This document shows, in pieces, positions 1 through 38,400 of a DNA stretch of 64,000 nt (position 1 is the first letter of the stretch; each line of letters begins with the position of its first letter). The position numbers were made by a program, and so were the translations under genes. The stretch lies in assembly GCA_013397455.1 (NCBI GenBank), contig VYZB01000276.1:449908-513907 (forward strand), in the 5' to 3' direction. The DNA comes from Crotophaga sulcirostris (lineage: Eukaryota > Chordata > Aves > Cuculiformes > Crotophagidae). The notes beneath the pieces were generated by a model, which did no database searches, had not been told where the DNA came from, and saw only the letters and a program-made list of their open reading frames with translations.

Positions 1-25150
<25,150 letters not shown>

Positions 25151-25156
<6 letters not shown>

Positions 25157-25233
25157 TTATGTGACTGTCTGATCTGAACTGATGCAACTGAAACAGATTG
25201 TCTTCACACTCTCCAAGCGCAACTTGCCACTGG
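25151..25233 (-). CDS. JAK1: JAK1 exon 2: 5' UTR plus start codon (Met1-Gln2)
   Basis: An acceptor (CTCAG at 25234-25235) opens an 83-base exon that ends ATGCAG before the donor GTATGT. The ATG is at 25156-25154. The triplet directly before it is TAA in the same frame, so translation cannot start further upstream. The context is weak (T at -3, C at +4). Only two codons, Met and Gln, are encoded here; the reading frame continues in the exon at 24298 with Tyr-Leu-Asn, which matches the known JAK1 N terminus MQYLN. The untranslated part holds no other ATG. Confidence 0.9.
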
Positions 25234-27520
25234 CTGAGAGAAAAAACATAACAATTGTCAGGAATAACTTTGTACAGTTTGAGGCACAAAATATATGGTC
25301 AGGCTGATAAAATGCCACCCGCAATTCGAGGGAATCTTTCCATTAGTTTAACTGAGATCCAGATCCAGTCTCAACCAAAGACAGTCACAACAAGCATCTA
25401 GGAGTCTATGTAAAGTCTGCTCATTTCTTTTGACTCTCTGGGTGCAATGGTTGAGATGCAAACAAAAAAAACAGGAGAAAAGCCTTGGTTAGTCATTGTT
25501 TTTTTCATATTTTCAGAGTATCAACCACCAGTTTGGTGCCGTACTCATTGCAAGCCTTAGCTGCAACACCAAAGGAGCATTCTTCTCTTTGCTTTACCTC
25601 CTTCATGGCTTTTGAAATCATTTCATTCTTCATATTTTTAACTACATGTTGCTAATTCCAATTCTTCCCTACTCTCTACTGTGCTCCCAAGGGGAAACAT
25701 CCCACTTGCTTCTCCTGAAGTAGTCACCAATTAAATGCGACAGTAAACTAAATGTGACAAAACATGTCTAAACTAATCATGACAGTAGTGCTGGTTTAGT
25801 AAATGTCACCCATCCCTCATCTGAGGCCAAAAGACTCCTCCATTTGTACTCTCCACCCTTCCTTTTCCTCCTCTTCCCTATCTCTGCCAAAACGTATTTG
25901 AACTAAATGTGCATTGGTTTTGCTGCAGCAGCATTAGGTTTTAATCTGATATAGCAGACTTAAATTAATATTGCTTTATAAGCCTTAGGCTTGGTCTGGA
26001 GAAAGTCTGACACTGCTGGACAAGTTTCCCTTAAGCTTGGAAACTATCCAGCCAATGTGAGACTACCATAGAAAAAAATAACATTTAACAGCACAGCACA
26101 CATTTACAATTAAATTGCATGTTCCTGCCATCCGTGCCACTTTAATGCTAAATTTGAGTTCCCAGATGCATTTCCTCAGCAATAACCTGGGGAAGAAGTA
26201 ATTGAGAGCATGGTTACTGGCATATGTAGACAAGCCAGTAATTATTCCTGCACAGCACCAGAAAAGTTAAATGCAAAAGGTTAAAGACATTAGCTTTAAT
26301 CTAATTGAAAACACTCCCTTTTAAACAATGTATCTTATAACTGAAACTCAATATATTTTAATGTCTGTGTGGGCATAATATTAAAAAGATTGTCCAGACG
26401 TTTTAAAATGTGAAGGGAAACATAAACCCGCTGCCTTCTTGCAGAGTCATAAATCAAAATTGCTGTTTTTCAACACAGCATTCTTTGGTTTCGCTTAATA
26501 GCTTGAACTTGTCTTTCTAATCATGGCAGCAATTCTCAGAATATGAAAGAACCGTAAGAAGTGCTGCCTCATTTACAATACACTTCTGGGGATGAGCCAA
26601 ACAAACCAACCCAATCTCTAACTTCCTATTTACTAACAAGTTCTCCAGATAGTCCCATGCTCAATGTCACGTCACCTTCTAAAATATGTCACTTAATCTT
26701 CCAAAAATGTCCTTTGAACAAGATCAATCCTGGCTCTATCTTAGCAGTAGCACCTCTCACCAGCCCCAAGTAGGAATATTATTGTACACACTGGTCACGG
26801 CCCCTGGGGTCCCTCCTCTCCTCCAGACCCTGCTGCCTGCCGGCACGTACAGACCGTCCCCCACGCAAGGCTCACCCAGCCCTGTGGGGGTGACTCAGAG
26901 CTCCCCACAGCTATTACGTTCGGTCTCTTGCAGTCTCAGGCATCACATTACACAGCCCTCACGCTTCATCTCAGAAATCTGAAGGGGATTTTTATCCTTT
27001 GCCACTTAAAAGGTTTCAGAGCCCGAGTGGACCATTGTTTTTGCGTATCTTCTGCAGATTACCTCCCTCCCTCATAAGCATTTCCCTAATGAACTCAAGA
27101 TACCAGCTGTATCCTTTCTCAGACTGCATTGTGCTTGGCTTGCACCATGCTCCACTGGTCTCTTCCTGCAGGACAAGCTCCACTTTCCCCTGCTCATCCT
27201 TGCAGCACCTCTCAATGCTCAACCCACTCTCCTCAGCAGCACTACCCCAGGGGACACATCACAGGAGGACAGGGATGCACTCTGTCTCTACTGGGAATAG
27301 TTTGACTGACAGGACTTTTTTTTTTTTTTCGGAGCATGTTTTCTCTTCACCCAATTTCTGTTTCTTATGGTGGAAATGTCTTTTGCAATGCATGCTGCAA
27401 AATATGTAGGGGAAGGTAGGATCACTTTTTTCAAGATACCCTCTTGGTAGCTCTGCGTCTTGAGAGCTGATGCATTACAGCTTTTTGAGCATTGCTCAAA
27501 GCAAAGGGTTTCTCTGGTCG

Positions 27521-27550
27521 TTTAAAACCCTGACATTTAAAACCCTGACC
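27521..27550. repeat. 15-bp tandem duplication
   Basis: Two copies of TTTAAAACCCTGACA, differing only at the last base. A small local duplication with no evident function. Confidence 0.85.
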
Positions 27551-30500
27551 AATGCACAGACACGTGCCTGCCACCTTCTTACAAGTCTGTATTTCAGTGG
27601 CAGAGTAACTCAGCTGGTTGGCAGGGTGAGCAGATCCCCAGCCCGCTGCACCACCAGCAGAGGGGGGTGACGACCCATCTGTCTCACAATTTTGGGCACA
27701 TACAGGCACAAACACAAAACCGTGCACCCAGGATCACCAAAACTTGCACCTAATTTCTTTGACAAGGTCAACGAATCAATTTGGGACCACAGAAAGTATT
27801 TTTTTCTCATACACAAATGAGACACTCACAAAATTTTGTATTAGAAATATGAAAATTTAAAAAACAGAGAGGGAATTCTAGACGGTGAGTTGTTCAAAAT
27901 CAACTTGTTTCTGGTTTGGCTATTAAACTATTAACACTTAAAATCACTGGAAGAGAATAGTATTTGGTAAAATCTCATATTCCTGCCTATGACTTGCCAC
28001 AGCCAAGATCTCCTTAGCATAAGCAGAGTAGTTTAAGGTAAATAGTCCCAGCATTTCTAAGGAAAAATACCAGATGTATAACACAATTTGTTAAATAATG
28101 CCTTTAGACTTTTGAATGCCGCAAAAAATAAATAAAGAAAGGCAGGGTATAAATTAAATACTTTGGAAACTATTTCCAAATCTTCCTTGAACCAGAAGGA
28201 AGAAGTCAATCCGCTGTTGTGGAAGGAGGAGCCTGGGAAAGCCAGCATGGCTTCAGTCTCTAGTGAAGTTGGGACACCTGCATCTGGCCCTGCTGAGAGC
28301 CTCCCCTTGAGAAAAATACCCCAAAACACAAAAAGAGTTTCCCTTGAATAAGGAAAGGGAGGATAAAACTGCCAGCCAGGAGGTACTTCAAGATGTCAGA
28401 TACCAACAGAAACTGGCTACAGGCTCCGATGGGCATTTTTAAGAAAACTTCTCCCCCGAGTTCAAACAAGGCTACAGAAGCCACTAGCTTAGGTTTCCTA
28501 TCGGAGCAGATAAAAGGATTTGTTGGGGTTTTACCCTCAGTTTTCTCACTCTCAGTGAAATCCACTTAAATTTCTCCCAGCATAACTGCCACAGTTCCCA
28601 AAAGAGAGGCACTGAGATGCTGAGGAGATGTCAGAAGAAATGCCCTCAGCTGCCTGCACGTGCTGCCCATCCCGGCCAGACCCCATGGACTCACTACCCT
28701 TTGTTTTCCATTCATAAAGTATTTTAAGGGGCAAAGGAAAAATACGAAACCCACACAGGTTTGGAGAAGAAACCCCCAGTGCGCATCCACACTTAACCTG
28801 AGGCAAACCTGTGCACCAAGACCTGTTCAGATTTAAAACGTACGTTTTGCTTCCTGCTGGTTTTGAGGAGCTCTGACAGGAAAAGGAGACACCGGCCAGC
28901 ACTGCTGACCCCTGGCACCCACCCTGCTGCACCACCACCCCTGAGCTGTCCACGATCCCACCATAAACAAAGCTCATGAAAGAAAAATGCAAAGGTCTGT
29001 TTTGGAGGCAAAAGTCCCTAAAATGTCAGGAGAGGAAAATCCCAGACAAAATCTGACCAAACCAGATCTCGGTTTGCAAAACAGCACCGTTTACAAGCTC
29101 TTCCTCTTTTTTCCCCTCTACGTCCATTTAGTTCCTGGTCTCACAACAGGGACAGAGCCAGGGGATGTTTATGATTTATGCTAAGAAAGTAACGGGCTTT
29201 CCTTCAGCGCGCAGGGCATGCCTTTTTTGCAGTATTCATATTTTACAGCAGTCTCAAAGTTTATTACTGTTTTTTCCTCAATTATTACTGTTTTTCCAGC
29301 ACACTAGTAAAGAAACACATCGCAGCCCATGGCACGCATCTAACCTAGTATAAGCTATTAGACACCCATTTGAACTAAAACCAGGTTCTCCACTCAACTG
29401 CATACATTTTAATGAGAGGGAACAATAGTGCCAATATGATGGTAAACAGCAATGAAGCAACACATTAAAACCCCAAACCACTGAGGGTCACACTGCCAAC
29501 CATTCACCCTCTCAGAGCAGCCTTGGGAAGGCACAACTATCCCGGCAGCAAGCAGAGATTGGACCAGCCTCAGCGAACTACGGCTCTCTGGAAAGAAAAA
29601 GGTACAAACTTTTCATTGCTGTAGAGCATCACCAGACCCAGAGCTCCTTCAGGTCTCAAACTCTTGTACAAGAGAGGACAGCAAAAGGTTCAGCACTGCC
29701 CTCCCAGCTGCCTATGGTGCCCACATCTTCTGACTCATGGGTGCACTCACCACGCTAACCCAACTCCCAGCACTCCTGTTCACCAATAATTCAAGATTAA
29801 CTACAATAACTACTCTGTGTTCCTTTCTGGGGATGTTTCTTCCCAGCCACACTGAAGAAAAAAGGCTTTTAAAATGCTGCTTTTGGAAATTCAAGAACCA
29901 AAATGCTGTCTTTTTAACTGCTTTTGGGTCCTTTCTGGGTGTATGCAATATTTCATCATCTTTACGTATGTGACCACATGCTATTTTTTTCCACAGGACT
30001 CTTTCACTGAATTTGCACTGCAGTATATATGTTATTTTATTCTGTTATTCAGAGTGATGTCACCACATGCTATTCACCTCTGCCCCAAAACATAATTACT
30101 AATTCCCCTTGGGTTTTTCTATAGTATTCATTCTGCGATATGACTGATCTGTGTTGTAAAACTTAAGTTTTAAAAATCAGGCTGAGAGCGCATCTGATGG
30201 AAATTTTCAGCAAAAACAGTTAACGTGCAGTGAAGTTCTTCAGAACTGAAAATCAGGGTGCACACAATCGGGTATGTCAGCCAGCCTTCGGTATTCACAC
30301 ACTGATATTAACAGATATTATACATTTCCATTTTTAGCACTCAACTCCGAAAAGCAGAGGAGGCAGACTCCTGCTGCGTTCACATGCTGACGGCTTCAGG
30401 GCAGAGACGTTGCCTTCTGAACCCACTCAGTGCACTGCTGCACTATGAGAACTAACCAGGCTCATTTCCTCTGCTTTTCCAACACAGTTTCAGCTACTTT

Positions 30501-33500
30501 GACTTTAGTGACGTGTCTCCTACGTGGAAAGAAGTTTTTCAGTTCACTTAGAAAGCTGTGTGTTAATTTATCACCTTTACTGTTCCATCTGCAACAGCTG
30601 TGGCAGGTGCACGAGCACACACACAAAGACAAAGTCACATTTTCCTCTCCTTTACTCGACCTTTCCAGCCTTAGGTTCCTTTGGATACGGATTAGGCTTT
30701 TATCAGAGGAACAGCAACCAATAATTTTTATAGCTTGCTTCTAAACTATAAATGTGCACTTAACCCTTTCTCCTTCACAATTTTGGGTATGATAGCAACT
30801 TTAAATAATAGAATTCCTGAGAAGCTTACAGTTTGTCACCATATCCTTGTACAGTCAATACTAACCACTTTCCAGCTAAAGCAGTATTAATATCCTCGGA
30901 GGCAAATATATTCACGTCTCAAGCTTCAAGCCATCATGGAAACCTGATTTCTACATGATTTCTATGTAATTACCATGTAGGCAATACTCCAAAAACTGTT
31001 ACATGCAAACTAGAGGAAAGTTCATTTATTTTTTCCCCTATCAGCCAACCATCTACAAAAGATCTCTATTACTAATACTGATGCTTACGGGCTGAAGGGG
31101 GATTCCAGCCTCGAAGAGATTTACATGGACAATTTGTTTTTTATTCCTGTCTGGGACACAGCATTAATAACCCTTTCCCTTCCTTTTTGTTCTCCTCCAC
31201 ACCACTCACCCACATCCTCTCTCTGTGCCTGCGCTAGCATGCAGCTAGAAGTTGGCACCTCTCAGATGTGATGGAAGTTCTCTGGCAAAGAGCCACGTCA
31301 TCTTCCCAGCAATGAAGCAGATCTTCAGGAAACACGGCCTCTTCCTGGTGGCACTGCACTGATTTAAGGGGCTTCCTGAAGTTCAGTTCAGATGCATGGA
31401 AAAACTTTCAGGAAAATCAGTCAGTGCAGCAAAAACCTCCAAATCCACATTTTCTCAGGAGATAAAGCGGAAAGGGTTTGCAAAGCTTGTTCCTTATGGG
31501 CTCAACTAGCAAGCAAATCCTGTCAGGTCACTAGAACTGGATGTGGCAAGACTACCCATACGTTCTTTGTCCCCCAGTTAAAAGTTAAGTCTCCAGTAAA
31601 AGCCTGTACGATGTTCCTCACAACTAGGGCAGAGTGTGAACACGGGGTCATATACATCAGCTCCACAGTAACCTTGTCAACTCATGAGTCTTTGGTTGTA
31701 CACCCAAGCCAGAAGTCAGCACAGGACTTCAGTCTACGAGGAGGTGCTGAAGCCCAGGAAATGGTTCTACCTTTTCCAAGAGAGGAAAACACGCTGTAGT
31801 CATTGCACAAATTCATCAGAAAGGCAAAGATGGAAACAAACATAGAAAGAATGGAAGAAAAACCACTACAACATGTGTGATGTTCTCTCTCTGCCAACTG
31901 GAAGATTAGAGAGGGCTAACGTCATCACATAACTCACTGTGCCACGGACATACACAGCAAAAGCAGATGTCTGCCCAGAATTGTGCTATGTTTCAGGAGC
32001 ACAAAGGAAATCTAGTGTTCAACAAGTGTCAATACGTCTACAAAGATCCAATACCTGTCTTCTTCATCCACATAACAACCTAGCAATTTGCTTCATGAAC
32101 ATTGAGGAGCTGCCAGCAGTTTTCCTAAGCAGGAAAAGGCACTAGGAGGAAGATGAAGCACTTACATCATCCACGCCTTCCAGACGAAGGTTTGTAACTG
32201 CAGAATACCTTCTCTCTTTAACCAGATGGGAGCAAGAAAGCTCACTTCATCCTGCTCTCCCAAGTCTTAAAATCTGAGAGATGCTACCATGCTGAAATGT
32301 TTGATGAACAAAAACCTGATGTCCAAGGACCCACTATACATCTAACGGTTCTCTTCCAAGTTCTCTTGGCAAGCCAAGAGTTTTATAAGCAAATCCATTG
32401 CACCTCTACCTTATTCACTTAACTGATTTCATCTGCTCAGCAGTCTCCGCATGTGGAGATGAAATGAAATCCAGGTCCTAGACGTGCTGTCTTTGCACCA
32501 CACTGTTCCACACACAACACTGTTCTGCTGGGCAATTACTTTGAGAGTGTACCTGGGACAGGGCTGTTTGTACTACCCTGTTGCAAACCAACTATATCAC
32601 CTTCGGCATAATACCAAGACGATACCTCCCTCCAGGGACAATGACCATCTCTATGATCCACTGGTGTTTTTTACTTGCTTTTAAGGAAAAAGAAAGCTTA
32701 AATTTATCATGACAGCACCCAGACTTCCAATCAGGTCTTTGTTTCTTAAGTAAGAAACAAACCAAAACAAGCAAACAGCTGACGTCTAGCAAAGTCAAGA
32801 CACGTGAGATGGGTCAAAAAACGTTATCAGCATGTCTCTTCTGCAAATGAGTAAAGGAGACAGAGAAGTTAAGTTGCTTGCCTACTTACCCAGGAAATGA
32901 GTGCCACCAGCATCAGTAACTAGCCTGGGTCTCCCATGTCCCAAACTGCAGCCTCTAACACGAGAGGTAGAATTAGAAGCAACAGTTTCCCCAAATACCA
33001 ACGGCCCGAGTAGGCGGACTTCACACACGCTTCAGCTTTCTAGTTCAAGAGTACCTAAACCGTGCTGAGACGCTGGGACTTCTTGGTGACCACAGCGCTG
33101 CTGCAGAGCTCCCCTTCTCCGAGACTCACCGGCTGGTCACAGACCAGCCTAGCAAAGCTCCCAGCCCAGTAACCACACACGGTCATTTCCCTCCTGTTCA
33201 GCCCTGTAGCCACTTCCTTGAGAGCAGCTACATGTGTTCTCTCTTAACCTTTTTCATTTTCAAGTCATATCACAAAATGGAGACTCTCGTCCCAGTTCTC
33301 TCCGCTGCTTCCTCCTCCCCAGAGCTGCACACGGTGACAGCGGCGGCGCAGAGGGACTGCTGGCCAACTCCACGCTCCCTCGGCACTGCTATGCACTAGC
33401 ACATCTCTGTGTTCCCCCACCATCACCCACCACACGCATGGAGCTCATCTGACCTCAGAGAAGAAACAGGTGAGAGAGGAGGTTTTGCTACAGCAATATT

Positions 33501-35399
33501 TCTTTACCCCAGAGGAGGAACTTTCCCAGCACCATTCTGCAGCAGGGCTGAGCTGCCCAGAAGCAGTTCTGGCACTTCAGGACCCAAGGAGCAGTAATTA
33601 CTGATGGCAAAGAGCAATCTCAAGTGGACCACGGCAGCACTTGGAAGAACAAACTGAAACACCAGCACCTCTCCGCATTCTACCTGGTTTGTAAATAAGT
33701 GTCACTAACTTGTTGCCATAAGCACTTCAATCACTTATAAAGGTCTTACAGAATTTTACTGATATGGTCAACATCTACTCTGCACATGGCAAGACATTAG
33801 AATCCCCCAGACCGCTTTATTCACCAAGATTTCTAGTAGTCCCGTGCTTCCTGTGGTGGCTTTGCACTTTGGTAAGTGTTTTCTGATGGTTTGCCTTTTT
33901 CTTCTTTTTTTTTTTTTTTAATGTGGTGAGAAGATATGGCCGAAGCTCACTCTTAAGGGCTCATCATTTAAAACAAGTCCTAAACAAAAGCAAACAAAAC
34001 TTTACCAGCTATCTTTGCCTTTCTATTCAGAGCAAACCACCAACAAAGACACCCCCTAACCAACAAAAATTCTTTTTATAATATAGTTGCAAAACCATAC
34101 AACATCACAGCAAACTTGGGATTTGCTATCAACATTTTGATCTTCAAAATTTCTTACTCCTCTCTGTGTTCTCTGCTTATCTTTTATTAAGTTCAAATCA
34201 ACTGCTGTAAGGCTGACAGTCCTAACACTGGAACACTGAATGCAATTCTGGTTGGAGATGGTACAGCCAGATGGTACAAAAACAGTCTCAACTGAAGCCC
34301 TGTTAGGCACTATAAAATTAGTTCCAACACAATGAAGTAGAACACTGAGATTTTAAGTGCAGAAATCTCTGTAAAGTGGCAGGTGCTCTGGTAGCAGAGG
34401 AGGTCCCAATTGTAGCTGCGTGTCCCGTAAGCCACAGCACAAAACCATCTGGAAAGGCCGTCACACATGGGAAAAAGGACAGGAACGGAGCAAGACAAAG
34501 AATTTCAGTGGGATTCCATATCTGAGCGCAGATTAGTCCTGGTCTTACAGTCTGTACTGACCTTTTACCCACCCCGGCCTCAGGTAAACGGTTTGTTAAG
34601 AAAGAAGCTGTGTTCAAAACAGGTCTCCCATCCAGAGATGAGAAGGGACCAGGGCAGTAGTTGCACATTGCCCTGTTTCTCATATGTTTCGCTAAATGCA
34701 GACGCCTGCCTCTGAGTTAGACATGGTATGCTCCTCTCACGGACCATCTAGAAAACTGAGTCCAAGATGCTTTTTATCTCACCCTGAAACAGAAATCCCA
34801 AGTAGGTCAGATGAGCTTTCCAAGTCTTTTCTTGGACTGAGAAGGGATTTCAGGCATCTGCATCTAAACTTGTGTACACTGAAGAGTCAGAAGCTGGATA
34901 AGCAGACTCTCCCCCAGGATATACTTCAGTTTGCTTGTAATTATTTTTTTATTTCCAGGCTATATGAATCCTTTATTGCCTACCTTACATTAAAAAAAGG
35001 AGGCAAGCCCTAAATATCGCCGGTAAGGGTACTTGAGCTCTCATGCTAAATCCTTTTTCTCTGATCTCAACTGCAACAAGGACTGGAAAAAACATCATCA
35101 GTTTTCACAGCTGCAGACTCTTTTCTTCCCCAAATGATCAAATTCAAGTAAATCAGCAGAAGCTACTTGAAACAAAGGAAGCCAATCAGTGAAAGCCAAA
35201 TGAAGCCATTTGGACAACTGTCTGAATAGACAACTCGAGCTCTGCCAAACAAGAATTATTCTGACCTCCCTTTGGTGACCAAAAAGCAGAGTCTGAACTC
35301 TGCTGGCTGTCCAATTGCAGATGCTCCTCCTCAGCCAGCAGCTTTGGCCTCCTGTGTCCAACCCTACAGCTGGTGCTTGCTGCTTTTTCACTAACGTGT

Positions 35400-35418
35400 A
35401 CACACACACACACACACA
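35400..35418. repeat. AC dinucleotide microsatellite
   Basis: Nine and a half AC units without interruption, within intron 1. Likely polymorphic in length. Confidence 0.9.
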
Positions 35419-38400
35419 GAGTCCTCAGCTGCTCCTCTCAATGCAAACATGGTGCCAGTCACATCTCGAATACCCTCTGGATACCAGGACAGCACAAATC
35501 CTGCATGGTTTCATCCTGATTCTCCTACAAGACTTCAGCATATGGGACAGCTGTGATGTTATGAAGGCCAGGCTGCGAGCTGCTGCTGTTAAACTCTTAT
35601 CTAACAGTTGTTTTCTGCTTGAAATAGAGGAACACCCTGATATTCTTCTAGTACTGGTTTTATCTTCTGATACTAGAATAACTGACAATTTAGTGTTTAA
35701 GCACAGACAGATTTTGCCACAAGTACCTTGTTCTGCAGGAACATAGCGCTGAGAAGGAACCCGTAAATCCAGTCCACTCCTTCACCATCGTTTATTAACG
35801 CAGATGTCAGCATTTCCCCAGCTTGTACTTACCTGAACTGATCACCTGAGCCAAGTAGCATAGTGTTTCACAATAGTGTGTCACTAATTATGGATTCTTT
35901 CAACCAACAAAAGTTCTAACAACTATTTTCAGCAAATTCTCTACTGAATTTCCACTATCCAATTTAATTGTGAATGCTAAGGCTCGATGTAGTGTACTTA
36001 ATGCAGTTAAGAGAATTGTTGATTTGAGCCTTTTGTCAACTATGCTCTATAAATCCACTATCGCCCCATCAAGCAAACTAAATATTTGCACTCAATCCAT
36101 TCAATCTCTTGGACAAACACACACGCTATTTTGAACTAACCAGCTAAACAGGAGTAAATTCTGCATGTTTACCTCCAAGAGTTGTGCCAGCAGTGGTTCA
36201 AAGGTGATAAGACACATCAGTGGCTTTTGTGGACAATGCTGAGCAGTGGGACTTTGTTTTTCCTTCCTTAGGGAGTCCTGTTTGAGTTCTGGATTTGGGA
36301 GTTTGCACTGCAGATTGCACAATTAGCCGGTTGCTGATGGTTTGGCCCTAGTATGACTAAAGCTGCCCTTTACACTCACTCTTACCAGACAGACTCCACT
36401 TCACTTAGCATGACACAGAGGTGTGGCAATGCACAGGATCTCATCCCCTACAACAATTTCAAGCTGGCAGTCTAAGCACTTTTCTGCCTAGAAAGCCTCT
36501 TCCGGTTTATCAATCCAACCTCACTCTCCTACAAAGTTCTGGTAGGGCTGAATCATTTCACATTTATTTACAGTTCACTGCTTTCTCTTTTTAGAAAACA
36601 TTTGCTTATCCTGTTTCTAGAGTTCCTGCCTAGTAACTTGGTGGTCTTCCCTTTAGCAACAAAACTGTCCTCCTGCAAGTCTCACATAACGTATGAAAGC
36701 TGAAAACAAAGTCTGAGTAACATACGCTCTGTATTTTAGAACACTGAGTGGCACTCTTCAAAGCATAACTACAAGGGTTGTCCAAAGTCAAAAAGGGAAT
36801 ATAAACTTTTACCTTTTCAGGAGTTTGCATGCACTCCCAGTAGTGTCTTTAATGTCTTTATATTATGAAAATTTACAGTAGCTCACCGTTTCTTTATTTC
36901 CAGTTTTGGCCAAGAGCAGTTTCATAAAAATTTACGGCCAGTTCTGTGTTCAGTCCAGGTACCATTTGATTTCAGTTCTCCAGAAGCACACTGCAGCAGA
37001 CACTGCTCACCTGCCACTCTCCCTCCCTCTCTGCCAACAGCAGCTTTGGATGCAGGACATGACACTGCTGCTGTGACTCAACACTGACAAACCATCATGT
37101 GCCGCTTTGCTCCCACCCACTGAAGAGTCCCAGGGTACTGGCCCTGCAAGCCACAGCTCAGCCTTTATTCCCAACAGGCTGATGATAACAGAAGTTATCC
37201 CAGCTGCAATAGCCCGAGTAGGCCCAGTTTATCCACAGACTAAAGAGCCTCTGCTCTGCAGAACTGAGACCCCAACCTCTCTCCCCAGCTCCAGTGCCAA
37301 GACGAAGCTCAAGGAATTTGGCTGCACGCTGGGAAATTTTTTCAGCAGCAAGAAAAAAAAGCCACTTCCAGCCAGTGTATTGGTTCCACCGCTGCTCCAC
37401 AGTGAACACCTCAACCCATGGCTACAGTCGTTGCTGCGACACCTTGCTGAGCGATGGGGAGGGTAGGGGAGAGGCAGGGCAGACCTACCTAACTGCGACT
37501 CCACAAGCCACACTCTTGCACCTTCTTTGGCCCAAGCCCAAATCCTCGCTCAGCAGCAGTAAACAGGAAGCCACCACTGAACTCCATGACACAAATGTGT
37601 ACCCCAAGCAACCTCCTAAACTACTTCTTCCTCCTGCAAATACAGCTGTCAACATCTATAAAGAGGAGAATATCTCCATCTGTAAGGAAAGGATTCAGGG
37701 CTGCTCCCTTAGCAGTCATCAGAGCTCCGTGAGCTGAACACGCTGTTGTCTTAGGAAGAGCAGCACCCTAAGGACTATGTAAATCGCAAGCAGGGTTTTA
37801 CCACAGAACAGCTGTGATTTGTTTATTCGTTGTGGCTAAAACCTAGGAATGCATTTTTAATACATTAAACCATGTCCTGTGTGAAACAGACTTCCACCTG
37901 GTGAAGTGGCAAAACACCTCTACTACCAAGCTCCTCATCACCACCTATCCTTGCTGCACCAGCTGTGCCACGGCTGAGCTGGCTGTAAGGTTTGGTCACA
38001 CTGCCAACTTATCTGTGTAGGTCTGGACGTGATGCTGTGAATATTGGACTGCAGTGCTTCTGGAAGCATCAAGCAGAATAAGAATTATGCTAAGACCTAA
38101 AAACCTCAGAAAAGGCAGGACTGAAGACATCACTCCAAATCAATAAAAGAAGCTGTTGCCATGAAAAATGGCTTTAAGACCTCACTACTGCTGTTAAGTA
38201 CCTTTCCCGTAAAGGGCCTGCTACAGTAAATGTGAGTAAGCAAATATTAAAAATAGCCAAGCAGAGACACTCTTGTTCAATTGCTTTTAGCACTGACTCA
38301 GTGTATGACTCATCCCAGGTGCCTTCTGCTGCATCTACTTTCTCAGTGATGGCTGTAACATCTCTTACTTTACACACTGGGCCACACCACTGCCAATCTC

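Noticed and set aside
27598..27640. Stretch resembling a tRNA A box (AACTCAGCTGGTTGGCAG)
   Set aside because: There is no B box (GGTTCGAATCC) at the right distance and no cloverleaf pairing, so neither a tRNA nor a clear tRNA-derived SINE can be supported.
28552..28992. Minus-strand open frame of 146 codons in JAK1 intron 1
   Set aside because: No family resemblance and no splice signals forming an exon. An intronic chance frame is the simplest reading.
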